Origin: Teratosphaeria epicoccoides
Lineage: Eukaryota > Ascomycota > Dothideomycetes > Mycosphaerellales > Teratosphaeriaceae
Assembly: GCA_021401465.1 (NCBI GenBank)
Contig: JADDMT010000013.1
Coordinates: forward strand, 310,001-374,000
Length of the DNA stretch: 64,000 nucleotides
Direction: 5' to 3'
Of this stretch, positions 10,029 to 20,133 are shown in pieces. Both the position numbers and the translations under genes were made by a program. The stretch's first letter is position 1; every line of letters begins with the position of its first letter. Below the pieces are notes generated by a model. The model did not search any database. It had not been told where the DNA came from and saw only the letters and a program-made list of their open reading frames with translations.

Positions 10029-11576
10029 TCACTCCGGCCGTACAGACATCTCCGAACGTCCACCATCGTCCGTCACTCTCAGCCTCGTCTTCATTTTGAA
10101 ACACTCCGCCCCAAGCCTTCCCGGCACCTCCTTCCCATCCCCCATCCCCACCATCTTCACAAACGCCGAAGGCGCAAACACTAACGACTCCCCCGTGCGC
10201 AATCCCACAATTCTTGCAAACATCTCCTTTCTCTCCTGCTCCGTCCTCGTCATTGCAGACGCACCACTCACATGATCCTTAATACTCGCGAACCATGCAG
10301 GCGAGGTGAAACGATGCACGATAGTCACGGAACAGAGATCGAGGAGTTGGTCCGAGATTGTGGGCTCCTGGGTGGCTACAATGACTCGGGCGGCTTTGTG
10401 GCGTTGCAGCCGGACGGTGCTGAGGATGGCTTCGACGAAGCTTGATGCTGCGGTGGTGTTTTGGATGTATTTGTGTGCTTCGTCGAGAGTGACGACGAAG
10501 CCGGTAGTGGTTTGGGCTTTGTAGATGCTCAGACATATTTCGAATAGTTGGCAGGCGGTTGAGGCGTCGATGAAGGGGTCGGAGAGGTCGACGAGGGTCA
10601 GTACGCCAGGTTCTAAATTGAGAACGTCGCGTTCAGGAATTGGCGCTCGAAGGCTCCTGTTGGCTGCTTGGTTCTGCTTCTTCTTACGGAACCCCGGCTT
10701 CTTACCCTGATCGTGCGCCGGAGACTTGGAACTCGCTTGTTTGTCCAACGCTGCGTGCTTCTCTTGCTCCAGCAACTTGGCCCCGGTGATGGAGAAGCTC
10801 TTCAATAACATCATTCGTAGATCCAGCATCTGATTTTGCTTGGGGTCGAAGCCCAACTCTCCTAGCTCCCTTTGGAACTTTACGAAGCTGAATCGCTCGT
10901 CGGATACGGCCATATCTCGCAAGATTTGTTGGATGACGCTCATGTAGAGCGGTACAGTGCCTTCCGTAGCTGCAAAAGACATCAGCTTATGCATGCGGTC
11001 GATGGTAAGCTGACTGTCCTGGAACAGCAAAGGTTGCACATTGATGTTGTGTCTGCATGCGGCATCGACCTTACTCTCATATGCGTCCTTGAGACGAAAG
11101 TAGCTGCTTCTGGAGACTAAAACATTGACTTTGATATGCGATGCAAGGTGCACACCTTCAGCCAAACTGTTGTTGCCTCCATCGTTATCGTAATGAAAAA
11201 CCAATGCTGGAAGCGGAGCCTCAAGCTTGCCAACAATCTTGTCTTGCACAAGACAGTTCTCCAACATGGCAGCAAGTGTGAAGCTCTTACCAGCGCCCTG
11301 AGAGCCACAAATGAACGTTGACAACGGTGCATTCGTATTCATCAAAATCGGCTCTTCTGGTGCTATCGACTCGTGCTCGCCAACGTTGAAGCCGAGAACG
11401 CCGTATTGAGGGAACGCATGCGGCTCAGTGCTTTCGACGTGGTCTTTGACGGCCAAGGAGAGCAGTGGTGTGGTTCTGAGTTCTTCGACTGAAGCATGGT
11501 TGTCGCTGTCCTTCTCGCTGTCAGTATGGAGCAGCTGCTGATAGCGCTGCTTTTCTGCGCTCTTGATCTTTGTCAT
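10029..11576 (-). CDS. HerA/VirD4-like P-loop ATPase, intronless
   Basis: A complete 515-residue frame from an ATG at 11576. It has a Walker A motif GSQGAGKS (residues 91-98) right after a hydrophobic strand, a Walker B VVTLDEAH (about 360-367), and a later segment VIVATQEPT followed by SVTIVHRF that resembles the sensor and arginine-containing strands of HerA/FtsK-type motors. A Lys/Gln-rich basic insert (about residues 280-315) interrupts the core. HerA/VirD4-type ATPases usually form hexamers that pump DNA or act with nucleases; in fungi, proteins of this look are mostly uncharacterised. No nuclease or partner gene sits next to it: the upstream neighbour is a broken expansin gene. The fold call is fairly firm, the cellular role unknown. 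The lack of introns among intron-bearing neighbours could hint at acquisition, but is not proof. Confidence 0.75.
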   Translation of the reverse strand: MTKIKSAEKQRYQQLLHTDSEKDSDNHASVEELRTTPLLSLAVKDHVESTEPHAFPQYGVLGFNVGEHESIAPEEPILMNTNAPLSTFICGSQGAGKSFTLAAMLENCLVQDKIVGKLEAPLPALVFHYDNDGGNNSLAEGVHLASHIKVNVLVSRSSYFRLKDAYESKVDAACRHNINVQPLLFQDSQLTIDRMHKLMSFAATEGTVPLYMSVIQQILRDMAVSDERFSFVKFQRELGELGFDPKQNQMLDLRMMLLKSFSITGAKLLEQEKHAALDKQASSKSPAHDQGKKPGFRKKKQNQAANRSLRAPIPERDVLNLEPGVLTLVDLSDPFIDASTACQLFEICLSIYKAQTTTGFVVTLDEAHKYIQNTTAASSFVEAILSTVRLQRHKAARVIVATQEPTISDQLLDLCSVTIVHRFTSPAWFASIKDHVSGASAMTRTEQERKEMFARIVGLRTGESLVFAPSAFVKMVGMGDGKEVPGRLGAECFKMKTRLRVTDDGGRSEMSVRPE

Positions 11577-11915
11577 GATAATCGATTCTGTTCGGGCAGT
11601 AGACAGTGATGTTGCATTCGCTCATGGCATGCACATCCAGCAGGCTTATAAAATGCTGCTCTAATGAGCGAGGTCTAAGACAAAGAATGTTTGCCTCTCT
11701 AAGTGATTTCTGGTTTGGTCTGGAACTATTGGCTCAATCTTCCGCATGTCTGGGATGTTGTTCCGTGGCTGGAATGGAGTCAGACAGGATGTACTGGTAT
11801 GGCTCCACGACGACCTGCCGGAAGGCTTGCTTCAGGAGCTGCTCGATCCAAGTATCTACAGAGATGGAATCTTGCCATCGCGTCTTGCATCTGCCGAACG
11901 ACATAAAGCTCTCGA
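11577..11915. other. Intergenic, promoter side of the ATPase gene
   Basis: No gene seen. It contains the 5' flank of the ATPase gene and the 3' flank of the expansin-like pseudogene, both on the minus strand. Confidence 0.4.
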
Positions 11916-12603
11916 CTAGTAGTTGCCGCTGGCGGTAGCGATTGCATCGCGCGTCATGCTCACAACGTCGACTGTTACCACGCTACCACTGAAGCTTGTG
12001 ACTCGGACGGTGGCGGAGCTGGCACCGCTTCCCGACGAGATCTGGAAGAAGTTGTAGTCTTGGCGTTCGGTACTAATTCGCATATCAGCGATTGCCGCCT
12101 CCACTGAAGCATCCAGAGAATGTGTTTCCGCTTACCTCTGCCATGTGCTGCCTGCATCGATGCTGACCTCCATACTTACCGGCACGTCTTTGCCATTGAC
12201 CACCTGCGCCGAGAACCAGTGTTGGGAGACACCAGATTTCGAGTGAATCTGCAGAGCACCGGTGACAGCGCTGCATTCAGTATACTCCCAGGTGACGTGG
12301 ATGACACCTAAAGATTGGTCTGCGAGGGCGGAGAAGGCGCCCAGGAAGAGGTCCAGCTGGTTATCGCCGCAATTCGGGCATTTATCGACAATCATAGCGG
12401 TGATGCTCTTGCCACCATACGAGACGTTGACGCAGCCACCACAGTTAGCACTGCTGTTCTAATTCGAAGAGGACAAAGCCGTACCGTACAGCTCGGACGG
12501 GAGAGTATAGGTGCTGAATGAGCAGAGGCCTCCAGCCACATTACCGCCATAAAATGTAGCTTGGCCGGAGTAGATCTCGCCAGTGGAAGATACCTGTGTC
12601 ATG
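11916..12603 (-). pseudogene. Expansin-like gene (double-psi barrel plus C-terminal domain) with an in-frame stop
   Basis: The minus strand encodes an expansin/loosenin-type protein: SGQATFYGGNVAGGLCSF, then NCGGCVNVSYGGKSITAMIVDKC with the following PNCG, the strand LGVIHVTWEYTEC, and a C-terminal beta-sandwich segment ending at 11916. A 61-bp intron (12133-12073, GTAAGC..TTAG) joins the last exon cleanly. Codon 12461-12459 is TAG, between ALSSSN and NSSANCGG, a position where expansins commonly carry Trp, so TGG to TAG is the simplest explanation. A TGA lies upstream of the only ATG (12603), and no signal peptide exon is visible, so the 5' end also seems lost. Expansins loosen cellulose or other wall polymers without hydrolysis. 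No intron of normal length removes the stop, so I call it a pseudogene; a sequencing error at one base is the alternative. Confidence 0.78.
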
Positions 12604-13050
12604 ACTTTTGTACTTGCTCCTCAGCGACGCTCGCAATCTTGACTTCTTAAGGCGCACATGATGCTCGGGCGTCATCTCAGTTGACTCAAACTCGCGGATC
12701 ACGCCTTTGGTCTAGAAGCTTTAACACTCCGAATGATACGATTGATAAACCGCATGCTAGGGTCATACGGCGCACCGCCCTGGTCATCTTCAACTTCACA
12801 TCGGCATTTCCACTACCCCTCCGTCACCAACGCCTTGATCGAGTACCGTGTCCAAGTCGTAAAGATATACAGAACAAGATCCTTCCTGCATGACATCGGC
12901 AGGTGGGAACGGTAGGCACAATGGATAGAGTTTCGGCCTTGTTGAACCAGCTGATATAACTGTAACCACATTCCTCCCCTAGCGTCAGGTCATGTAGTCA
13001 ATACAGCATTCACCTACATTGTGACACCACCAGCGATTGCATCGCACAAT
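12604..13050. other. Divergent intergenic region
   Basis: No gene seen. It lies between the minus-strand expansin relic and the plus-strand monooxygenase, so it should hold the monooxygenase promoter and the ruined 5' end of the expansin gene. Confidence 0.4.
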
Positions 13051-14994
13051 ATGCAGTTCCATCTCAATGGCTTCAAGGGCTCTCAAGACCCTCTTGAACT
13101 GCAGTATGACGGGGAGCACGAACCAGATTTTCAGACGAAACTCCCAGATGAGGTAGACGTATTGATCGTCGGTGCGGGTCCGGCCGGCCAGCTGCTTGGG
13201 ACGCAGCTATCTCGCTTTCCAGGCATACAGACCCGCATCATTGAGACGAAGCCTGGTAGGCTCGAGCAGGGTCAGGCGGATGGTCTGCAATGCCGGACAA
13301 TCGAGATCTTCGAAGCTTTCGGCTTCAGCGAAAAGGTGCTGAAAGAGGCATACTGGGTCAATGAAACTACGTTCTGGTCACCGACAGAAGATGGGAAAGG
13401 GTTGAGGCGGGCTGGGCGGATACGGGATACTGAAGAAGGCTTGAGTGAATTTCCACACGTCATTCTGAACCAAGCCCGATTGCATGATCTTTGGTTGGAA
13501 AGCATGAAGAAGAGCGCCACGCGCCTGGAACCGAGCTATAGTCGTGGCATGAAGGAGATGAGGATACCGAAGGATGGCGGGCCCGTCGAGGTGGATGTCG
13601 AACGGCTAGATGATGCGCACAAGGGTGAGGTCGAGACGATCAGAGCCAAGTACGTGGTGGGATGCGATGGGGCGAGAAGTGGCGTGAGAAGGGCACTCGG
13701 GCTGGAGATGAAGGGCGACTTTGCCAATCAGGCATGGGGTGTCTTGGATGCATTGGTTGTGACAGATTTCCCAGACCTCCGTTTGAAGACGGTGATCCAC
13801 TCGGCAAATGCAGGTAGCGTCCAGATCATCCCACGAGAGGGCGGCTACCTTGCCCGCTTCTACATCGAGATGGGTAAGCTCGAGCCGTCTGAGCGCATCG
13901 CTTCCAAGGGCATTACGTCCGATGTGGTCATCGATCGAGCAAAGCGCATATTCAGCCCGTTCACTTTTGACGTAAAGCACGTAGCCTACTGGTCCGTCTA
14001 CGATGTCGGACAACGCCTGACCGACCACTTTGACGATGTGCCTAGATACGAGCAGGACGAAAGAACTCCTCGTGTCTTTATCGCAGGCGACGCATGCCAT
14101 ACTCACTCAGCAAAGGCAGGCCAGGGCATGAACGTCAGTATGAACGACACCTACAACCTTGGCTGGAAGCTGGCATCCGTTCTACATGGTACTGCAGACG
14201 CAAGGATCCTACACACTTACTCAGAAGAACGACAGGAGCTTGCCCAACTCCTCATTGACTTCGACCGCGAGATAGCTCGTATGTTTGCAGCGAAGCCTAG
14301 AGGCACCAAGGGTGTGGACGACAAGGACTCCGTCGATCCGGCAGTATTTCAGGACTACTTTACGCGCCAAGGTCGTTTCATGGCTGGTGTAGAAACCCGC
14401 TACAAGCCTGGTCTGCTCATCTCCGCTGATACGAAATATCAGCATCTCGCCAACGGCTATCAGATCGGCATGCGCTTTCAGAGCACGTCTGTCCTACGCC
14501 TGAGTGATGCCAAGCCAGTGCAGCTTGGACACGTCATAGACGCTGATGGCCGCTGGCGGATCATCATCTTCAATGACGGCCATTCAAATCCTGGTGACCC
14601 TTCCACGGCGATCCATAAGCTTTGCATGTATCTCGAGCATACTCTGATACCACGCTACACGCCTGAAGGTGCAGACATCGACAGCCTCTTTGATGTCCGT
14701 GCCGTCTTCCAGCAACGGCGTGTAGAGCTGCACGACTCTCTGCCGGAGTATCCGGAAGTATTGTTCCCGCATAAGGGTGAGTTTGGGATCCAGGATTATG
14801 AAAAGTGCTTTACGGATGAGGAGAGCTATGGCTTTGGCTTTGGGGATATATACAGGAATAGAGTCATTAGTCGGGAGGGATGTGTGGTTGTCGTAAGGCC
14901 GGACCAATATGTCGCTGCTGTGCTGCCTCTGGGTGGAGCTGAGTGCGAGAAAGGACTGGAGAGATTGTTTGGCGGGTTCATGGTGTCTGTTTGA
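13051..14994 (+). CDS. FAD-dependent phenol 2-monooxygenase-type hydroxylase
   Basis: A 647-residue intronless frame from ATG 13051. It shows the Rossmann motif VLIVGAGPAG (about residues 37-46) for the FAD ADP moiety, the DG motif VVGCDGARSGVRRALG (about 205-220), and the second FAD motif FIAGDACHTHSAKAGQGMN (about 343-361) followed by DTYNLGWKL. The C-terminal third has the thioredoxin-like fold expected of the phenol hydroxylase dimerisation domain. Group A flavoprotein monooxygenases of this type use NAD(P)H and O2 to hydroxylate phenols or related aromatics in the cytosol. Length and motif spacing match phenol 2-monooxygenases, but the actual substrate cannot be told from sequence. No other aromatic-degradation gene is adjacent. 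Confidence 0.9.
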   Translation: MQFHLNGFKGSQDPLELQYDGEHEPDFQTKLPDEVDVLIVGAGPAGQLLGTQLSRFPGIQTRIIETKPGRLEQGQADGLQCRTIEIFEAFGFSEKVLKEAYWVNETTFWSPTEDGKGLRRAGRIRDTEEGLSEFPHVILNQARLHDLWLESMKKSATRLEPSYSRGMKEMRIPKDGGPVEVDVERLDDAHKGEVETIRAKYVVGCDGARSGVRRALGLEMKGDFANQAWGVLDALVVTDFPDLRLKTVIHSANAGSVQIIPREGGYLARFYIEMGKLEPSERIASKGITSDVVIDRAKRIFSPFTFDVKHVAYWSVYDVGQRLTDHFDDVPRYEQDERTPRVFIAGDACHTHSAKAGQGMNVSMNDTYNLGWKLASVLHGTADARILHTYSEERQELAQLLIDFDREIARMFAAKPRGTKGVDDKDSVDPAVFQDYFTRQGRFMAGVETRYKPGLLISADTKYQHLANGYQIGMRFQSTSVLRLSDAKPVQLGHVIDADGRWRIIIFNDGHSNPGDPSTAIHKLCMYLEHTLIPRYTPEGADIDSLFDVRAVFQQRRVELHDSLPEYPEVLFPHKGEFGIQDYEKCFTDEESYGFGFGDIYRNRVISREGCVVVVRPDQYVAAVLPLGGAECEKGLERLFGGFMVSV

Positions 14995-15693
14995 ACAATG
15001 GATCGTGCGTCGAAGTGGTAGGCGATTGCGCAGTATCGAGAGTACATAGAGCTACGAAGCTTATGGCTCCAAGATCAAGTGTGTCGCACACCGACGCAGA
15101 CCTGCCAGACGCCTATCGAAATTTGGCCCCTTGGAAAAAACAACACCAGCGCCTGGATCATCGGAGTTTAGTCAATTGATCTTGGCACAAAGACCGCGCT
15201 CCGACGTAGCAATACATCGAGAAACTCTGCTTCGTTTGCGAAACGAGCACCAGCTGGATATCTTGCTTGGCAAAGGAACACAGTGCAGATGTCTGCTGCG
15301 CCCTTGGTGAACATCATAGCTTTCCGACTGTCCCCCAGAAGCTTCAAAGAGCCCGGCTCAACTACACGACATGAATTGCCCCCTCCAGTGGACCGGCCTG
15401 AAGCAGACACGAAATGAGCCAGAAGACATATCACATAAGCGCCCGAAGACAGGCGAACTGACAGCTGATCCCGTCAGGCAAGCCCCAGATCTGCCGCATT
15501 CAAGATTCGACGCAAGAGCCGCTTTGGGAGAGGTTCGCACTGAGGAGTGGGAGGTGCAGTCGGATATGGAGCATCGGAGCGGGCACTGGAACGTGCTGTT
15601 GCAAGGCTGCAAAAGTGCGACAAAAGCCTGCGTCATCGGGAACTGGAGTTGTGCAGATTCGCACAGCCTGCGTTGGTAGCGCATGGTATTTCT
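14995..15693. other. Intergenic with possible older coding remnants
   Basis: No intact gene. Short plus-strand patches around 15530-15690 look weakly coding in changing frames and may be the 5' end of the relic that follows; I could not join them in one frame. Confidence 0.35.
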
Positions 15694-17186
15694 CGCGTGG
15701 GAAGAAATATCAGCTGAACTTTGAACAGGCTGCCTTGCTGTCTCAGAATCAGCAGTCTTTTCGAGGCTCCTCGTCACCTCGGCCGGTGTCTCACCGAACC
15801 CAGTCTCATCCACCGCTCCAACCATCGCAGCCCGAAATTCACTGTCAAGCACAGCGACCTCCAACACCGCAGCCTTAAGCACCGCAAGTCCAAGCACAGA
15901 CCCCGCGGCAAGCCAGCAGGGTGTCAATCAGCTGGTTCGTGACTTGAATGTGCAAGAGTATCGACCAGTCCAGGAAGCTCTTGAGAGGTTGCAGGCGAAG
16001 CTTTTGGAAAATAGAGCCAAACCTCACCTGCATCGCAGGACAGCTAGAGAAGAACTTGATCGTCGCAATGTGTCTGCCACTGCGGAGCAACTGGATCAGT
16101 ACATGATATTCGTAAATCAAGACCTCACTTACGATATTCGAAGGGCCGAGAAGAGAATACGCAAAGATAAGTGCAAAGGAGATTCAGGTGCTACCATCGG
16201 AGCAATCTTCGTTTTGGGGAACTACGAAGAAGACGATGCGGACGTCGAGGGACAAGTCGCGCTGGACGGATTCAAGATGGTATTCCAGGCTAACCCTTCA
16301 CTGCCAGAATCCAGGCTCTGAGCGACGAGCCCGAGGGCGGCTGTTCCGCAATGGGCGCAGGACTTGATGTGGTCTCAGCGTTCAATGATCGTGCCAGTGT
16401 CTGGAAGTGGACGATTCACCCAAACCGGGGGAGAGCTATAGCATAGCCGCGGAGCCTTTGAGGAAAGTCAACATCAATGCGTGGGATGCTCGCTTGGAGC
16501 CGCATCAGTACCACAAGGGCTTGTCGAGGCCTACACAGGCGTTGCTATCTCCGACCATAGTGCGATTCTGCCGGACTTGGTTCATACCATGTCTATCCCG
16601 TCGAGGGCAAGCTATGGCAGCGCACTCTGCCCGCTGTAGTCTTAACTTGCTCGGCCAGACATGTGGCGGCCGCGCATTCACAAGTGAGAGCGACCGGGGT
16701 CATTATTTGGGCAACACATCAATGCGCACATTGTCGCAATACGTAATTTGCGAATGAGTGTCTTGCAGCCTGGGACGCAGCATTCGTGAGGCAAGAGGCA
16801 GAAATTGCCAAGCTTCGAGCTGATCTCGATCGGAGGCGTACGAAGTCTCCGCCGGGCAACTCGCGTCCAGGTTCGGGACTGCGCTCGCCAGGTCCTGTCC
16901 ATGAGCCTCGTCATGGTCCGGATCGTCGTAACAAGGCCCGATCTGATAGAAACAATCGTGACTAGGAGCGCTGTGCGTAGGAGCGTCGTGCGTAGGAGCG
17001 TCGTGCGTAGGAGCGTCAAACTCGGGACCGTCGCGGTCGAGCCGTGGTGATCGAGACCGTAATCATGGAGGCCGTTGGAACAGAGACTCTCGCCCAAGAT
17101 CGCCACAGCGGGACAACGATCCTGGATTGCCCCAACAAGGTCTGGTGATGGCTGGAGACAGACCCGATTTTGGAAAGAATGAGTAA
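15694..17186 (+). pseudogene. Decayed plus-strand gene with Ser/Thr-rich, coiled-coil and Arg-rich parts
   Basis: One frame is open for about 200 codons up to the TGA at 16321 without an early ATG. It starts Ser/Thr/Ala-rich and then becomes strongly helical and charged (for example VQEALERLQAKLLENRAKP). After broken frames, coding-like sequence resumes at about 16750-16962 (QEAEIAKLRADLDRRR, then a Ser/Pro/Arg-rich stretch). It next meets four TAG codons exactly 15 bases apart (16963, 16978, 16993, 17008), each inside a repeat that would read RAQER if TAG were CAG. The frame then shifts to one ending in an Arg/Asp/Gly-rich tail at 17186. The Arg-rich tail resembles RNA-associated proteins, but I recognise no family. 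The loss of frame at several points makes a functional product unlikely. Confidence 0.5.
16973..17017 (+). repeat. Three tandem 15-bp units inside a relic
   Basis: Three perfect copies of GTGCGTAGGAGCGTC, preceded by a diverged partial copy. The unit length is a multiple of three, as expected for a coding repeat. In the frame of the surrounding relic each unit contains TAG, so the array carries a periodic nonsense codon. Confidence 0.9.
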
Positions 17187-17835
17187 AGAAAACGTGTGCT
17201 CGACTGACTGGGTGTTGAAGATGGCAAGGCTTTGAGGTAGTAGGTTGTATAACCGGGAAGACCTTGCGCAGTCTTCGCTTGTCTTTTGGCCAGACAGGAG
17301 CGCAGCGCCGACGAGTCGCGGGCCACTGAGATCGATTCGTTTGCGTCGCGACTCGCGGAAGGTCACTGGCTCGCACACGATGACTTTCTCGGGCGTTCTG
17401 TGGAATAGCTTGAGGTGAAGGATTGTGGCGTTCGGTGTCGTTGGAATCAGCTCGATTGGCTGCGTACCATCGAGCGTATACAGCGGCGGTCAGAGAACAT
17501 TGTAGATTATACGATTGACGCCGGTGGTACAGACGAGCCTGCCGGGTGCGGCTGTTGTTTATCTTCGTGACGTTGTATGTTGACATGAACTATCCACACC
17601 TCGGTCGCGTCAACACCAATAACTTAGGACGGGAGTAAGTTTGACGCTGGTGAAGACTTGCAGGCGAGTCCAAGTCGTCGAAGAGGTACTTCTGCAACCA
17701 AGGAGAGTGCGGGAACTCAACGTGAAGCTTTCCGGGCAAATTGTTGCGTCTCGTCAGACTGATGCTCTCGATACATCGCCAGGATCGGGCAAAGTTACAT
17801 ATTAGTGTCGCGAGCCGCCAGTGCTCTCGCTGCAA
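17016..17835 (-). pseudogene. Minus-strand coding relic, convergent with the preceding one
   Basis: Two coding-like blocks lie on the minus strand. The first, from ATG 17835 to 17590, contains NLPGKLHVEFPHSPWLQKYL. The second, from about 17490 to 17210, reads LYTLDGTQPIELIPTTPNAT and continues through a basic stretch ESRRKRIDLSGPRLVG. A TGA immediately precedes the second block in its own frame, and no intron obviously joins the two. Composition suggests real protein ancestry, but I recognise no domain. It overlaps the tail of the plus-strand relic slightly. Confidence 0.35.
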
Positions 17836-18603
17836 CGGAATCCAGCTTACACTGTCACACGTCCCTCACAGATCCAGCTCCTCTAATCACCATAATCGAC
17901 AGCCTTTCAGCAGCAGCTGCAAGATAATAAGTGTCTATACTCACACGCAACATGAGCATAATCGAGACCCAAAGGCTAGAGAGGAAGCCGCAGACCCGCT
18001 GGCAGCATGTACCAGCTACCCAGGTCCATATTGTCACATCCACAATGCCCGTATCAACCTCAGAACAGCAGTGAATGGATTCGACATTTGGCTCGAACCC
18101 AAGGCAGCAAAAGGCTTGGGTGCTCTGATGAGAAGTTGCCAAGCGACAGTGTTGGAGAACGAGGTCAGAGGACAAAGTCCATATTGAACCTTGCATGGAG
18201 CAAACGACCCATCCAGAACAACAAGTAATACAATTTGGTTTTCGTACCAGTTCGTAGCTTTTTGTTCTGGCCTCGAATCCTATCGGATATCCCACAAATG
18301 TAAGAGCTAAAGGGTAGAGTCAAAGGCTTCCAGAAACTCCGAAAACGCCTTTGATTGCAAGTGGTCTCGCGGTTGGTCACGCAAATAGCCTTCTGTTGGC
18401 ACATCACTTCGTCTCGCACGATGGACTGAGCGGGAAGCAGAGCACGATGAAGCTCTCCCGGTGCTCGAATTGCTTCAGCGTCGTTCGTAGTATCGTACAC
18501 CCTGGTAAGCTTGAACATGAGTGGCGTCGCGGTGCGTACAGCACAAACCCTTCTATACCGACGCCATTGCTGAACACCTCAATCTGATGCCACATAAACT
18601 GCT
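17836..18603. other. Intergenic
   Basis: No recognised gene. A 117-codon minus-strand frame at 18518-18165 starts with ATG directly downstream of cox15, but has no domain; I treat it as probably part of the cox15 3' flank. Confidence 0.4.
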
Positions 18604-20133
18604 TCACCGCGGTCCTCGCCCCGCCATACCGCTCGTAACGAGCGTCTGGCTCTTCGCCTGTCTCGCCGCTTTCTGCACCAACCTCATCGTCCGTCGTGGC
18701 GTCCATGTTCGACTGCCCAGCACAAAAGCACCGGTCAACAGCGCCAGAGCACCAGCCTGATGCGCCGAGGCAATTGCGGTAGGCACGAGATACCACAGCG
18801 TGGTGATGCCCAGTACAACCTGTAGACTCACTAAGTGCACCAGTCCGAATGCTCCCTTTGCCGCGTCTTTCGGAAGCTTTGCCTTCACCCTCGGACTGAA
18901 GCGTGAGTAGCCCCACAGTGCCATTACAGCTGTGAAGGTTGTTGTGGCTAGCACGCGGTGGTCAAGCTGCGCGAGGACTGGGTTCTCGAGCATATTCCTC
19001 CAGATGAGGTCGCCATGGTTTTCAGTATGCGAGTAGAACGGGTCGAGCATTTCTCTTTTCGGCGGCAGAAGTCCTTGGCCCATCCATGGGAAGTCGTTGT
19101 AGACGAGCCCGGCGTCGAGACCGGCGACTAAGGCTCCGGACATGGCGGTCAAGAAGATCAAAGCGGCGAGCGCGGCTGATGATCGCCGAAAGGCTCGTAA
19201 TTCTGGTTTCTTTAGCGTCTCTAAGAGCTCGAAACCCTTCTGCGGGTCCTTGAGGAGTCTGTGCTCGCGGAGGATCTGAAGCCCATTCCACAACATGGAG
19301 AGATATGCGATGAATGCTGTGCCCAGATGTGCCGTCAATCGGTACTGGCTCACCCGTGGATGGCTGCCAGTCTCCAACAAATCATCCTTCAACCCGCTTT
19401 TCACCATCCACCATCCGATGAAGCCTTGAAATCCAATCAAGCCACAGATCCCCGTCAACTTCAATGCCATGTGTGCGCTGACCTTCCTCCGTACCACAAA
19501 GTATGCGGTGGGCAGCAAAAACGTAGTGCCCACCACGCGTCCCCACAAGCGATGTCCCCATTCCATCCAGTAGATTTGCTTGAACTCTTCCAAATTCATC
19601 CGCGAGTTCAGCATTTTGAATTCCGGACTGAGCTTGTACCGCGCGAACTCCTCCTCCCACATCTCCTCATTCCGAGGAGGGAAGGAGCCAGTCACGGGTC
19701 TCCACTCCGTGATGCTCAGCCCGGACTCTGTGAGCCGTGTCAAGCCACCGAAGATGACGATGCCGAAGACGGAGGCTGCGGACCCGAGCAGCCAGTACGC
19801 GACACTCTTGTCTGAGGTCCGTGGCCATGACGACGTCTTGACCGGGGCTGCAGAGTCGACGGGGGATGGTCGCGAGCCTATGCGCTGACTTAATGAGCCG
19901 AGTGGCGATATCGCAGCTGGCGATGATGACTGCGCTCGACTCTGTTCCGGTTTGGTGTTGTTGAATGCGATGACGAAGGGATGATTGAGACGAGCGGACC
20001 TGTTCTGGAGGAGCTTGGATCGAAAGGCTTGGTGTTGGATACATCTCCGACAGATCAAGGCGTCTTGTATTGACCGGGATGCCTTGAAGGCTATGCTGTG
20101 CCGTGTTGGTGAGATTGTGACGAGGGACGCCAT
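18604..20133 (-). CDS. cox15: Haem A synthase COX15, mitochondrial inner membrane
   Basis: Intronless, 509 residues from the ATG at 20133. The frame extends upstream by only three codons from a GTG, so this ATG is the natural start. The first 80 residues are Arg/Ser-rich and poor in acidic residues, as in a mitochondrial targeting peptide. About eight membrane segments follow. Hallmarks include GGLTRLTESGLSITEW, WMEWGHRLWGR, YRLTAHLG, QLDHRVLATTTF and ASAHQAG, which supply the conserved His residues thought to bind the two haems. COX15 oxidises the C8 methyl of haem O to a formyl group, giving haem A for cytochrome c oxidase. It is transcribed divergently from the BTB gene across a gap of about 400 bp. 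Confidence 0.97.
   Translation of the reverse strand: MASLVTISPTRHSIAFKASRSIQDALICRRCIQHQAFRSKLLQNRSARLNHPFVIAFNNTKPEQSRAQSSSPAAISPLGSLSQRIGSRPSPVDSAAPVKTSSWPRTSDKSVAYWLLGSAASVFGIVIFGGLTRLTESGLSITEWRPVTGSFPPRNEEMWEEEFARYKLSPEFKMLNSRMNLEEFKQIYWMEWGHRLWGRVVGTTFLLPTAYFVVRRKVSAHMALKLTGICGLIGFQGFIGWWMVKSGLKDDLLETGSHPRVSQYRLTAHLGTAFIAYLSMLWNGLQILREHRLLKDPQKGFELLETLKKPELRAFRRSSAALAALIFLTAMSGALVAGLDAGLVYNDFPWMGQGLLPPKREMLDPFYSHTENHGDLIWRNMLENPVLAQLDHRVLATTTFTAVMALWGYSRFSPRVKAKLPKDAAKGAFGLVHLVSLQVVLGITTLWYLVPTAIASAHQAGALALLTGAFVLGSRTWTPRRTMRLVQKAARQAKSQTLVTSGMAGRGPR

Noticed and set aside
12910..12965. tRNA-like stretch resembling a D-arm region (GGCACAATGGATAGAG)
   Set aside because: I could not form an acceptor stem, anticodon arm or T-arm around it, so it is probably chance.
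15358..15927. 189-codon minus-strand frame
   Set aside because: It overlaps plus-strand relic sequence with better protein character, and starts and ends without recognisable features.
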